From the NCBI RefSeq assembly GCF_002234675.1, contig NC_019877.2, positions 3,999,041-4,063,040 of the forward strand: DNA of 64,000 nucleotides. Reading direction: 5' to 3'. This DNA comes from Oryzias latipes (lineage: Eukaryota > Chordata > Actinopteri > Beloniformes > Adrianichthyidae). The notes under the pieces were generated by a model. It was not told the DNA's origin. It saw only the letters and a program-made list of their open reading frames with translations, and did no database searches. Position 1 is the stretch's first letter. Every line of letters starts with the position of its first letter. Below, in pieces: positions 63,470 through 64,000 of the stretch. The translations under genes and the position numbers were made by a program.

Positions 63470-64000
63470 CTACAAAGCTCAGTACAGACAGAAATGAAGA
63501 TTGTATCATGTTGAGAGGATTCTTCTGTGCCAGTTTTTTTTATGCTAGTTTTAGACGTTTTCTGTCACAAGTAAAGTCCCAAAATGAAAAAAAAAACCTT
63601 TATGCTGCTTGCTGTCAGCTAACATGAGCTCAAAGGCTGCATGAACTTTTCTCTCCATGCCTGGGGTGGGTAAGCCCCTTTATATGCACTCTAAAGCTGG
63701 AGTACTCTTAGTGAGAGCTGTGAGCTCTGTTCCTGCAGACTGAATCAATGTCTTCTTGTTGGTATTTTCAGTGTTTTTTATGATAAAGTCTTTATGCAGA
63801 GACTATTAAGAAAAATAAGGATTTGTTGATAATCCAGTTCTTCCTCAAAAATCATCACTGGTGATCACTGATCATATGAGTACCACACTTGATGCTGCAG
63901 GATCATGCAGTTGAAGACCAAGGTCTGTTAGACCACTGAGAACCGATAAGTGAGCCGAACAAAGTCAAGAAGTAAAGAAATCAAAAGGGTTGGAGGAAAC
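63470..64000. other. Upstream intron of WD-repeat gene
   Basis: No further exon could be identified before the window ends. Confidence 0.4.

Overview
The window is vertebrate nuclear DNA from a ray-finned fish, probably a percomorph teleost (the repeat content looks medaka-like, but that is a guess). Genes are split into many short exons with GT-AG introns, intergenic DNA is AT-rich, and teleost-type SINEs, hAT, piggyBac and Tc1 derivatives are common. Gene order is slc16a6(-), arsg(+), wipi1(-), prkar1a(+), fam20a(-), then a WD-repeat gene(-). The first five match the human 17q24 neighbourhood, which supports the assignments. All exon models were joined by hand from splice signals and reading phase.

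Layout: 151-3603 is most of slc16a6 (monocarboxylate transporter 7), with its C-terminal end beyond the left edge. 3747-4006 looks like a divergent promoter shared with arsg. 7447-19298 is arsg (lysosomal arylsulfatase G, 10 coding exons, 528 aa). 22595-29726 is wipi1 (autophagy PROPPIN, 12 exons, 441 aa). 29727-31200 is a head-to-head promoter zone with CCAAT boxes, a perfect CRE and a TATA box. 32660-37651 is prkar1a (PKA RI-alpha, 10 coding exons, 380 aa). 40405-51393 is fam20a (secretory pseudokinase, 11 exons, 535 aa). 51.4-60 kb is gene-poor and repeat-rich. 60133-63469 holds four consecutive exons of a WDR49/WDR64/EFCAB8-like protein that continues past the right edge.

The five complete or nearly complete genes are not an operon; they are independent housekeeping or tissue genes (ketone or monocarboxylate transport, heparan sulfate degradation, autophagosome formation, cAMP signalling, secretory phosphorylation). 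Regulation visible in the sequence is limited to the two head-to-head promoter regions.

The most unusual content is structural. There are four perfect short-loop palindromes that look like local template-switch mutations, one of them inside a repeat copy whose sister copies show the unmutated state. A four-member, roughly 205-bp piggyBac-like TTAA MITE family has copies in inverted orientation around arsg exons 4-7. The arsg intron 7 donor appears to be GC rather than GT. A 673-bp foldback element has tandem units of about 21 bp in its arms. No evidence of a CRISPR array, phage, operon or other prokaryotic system was seen.
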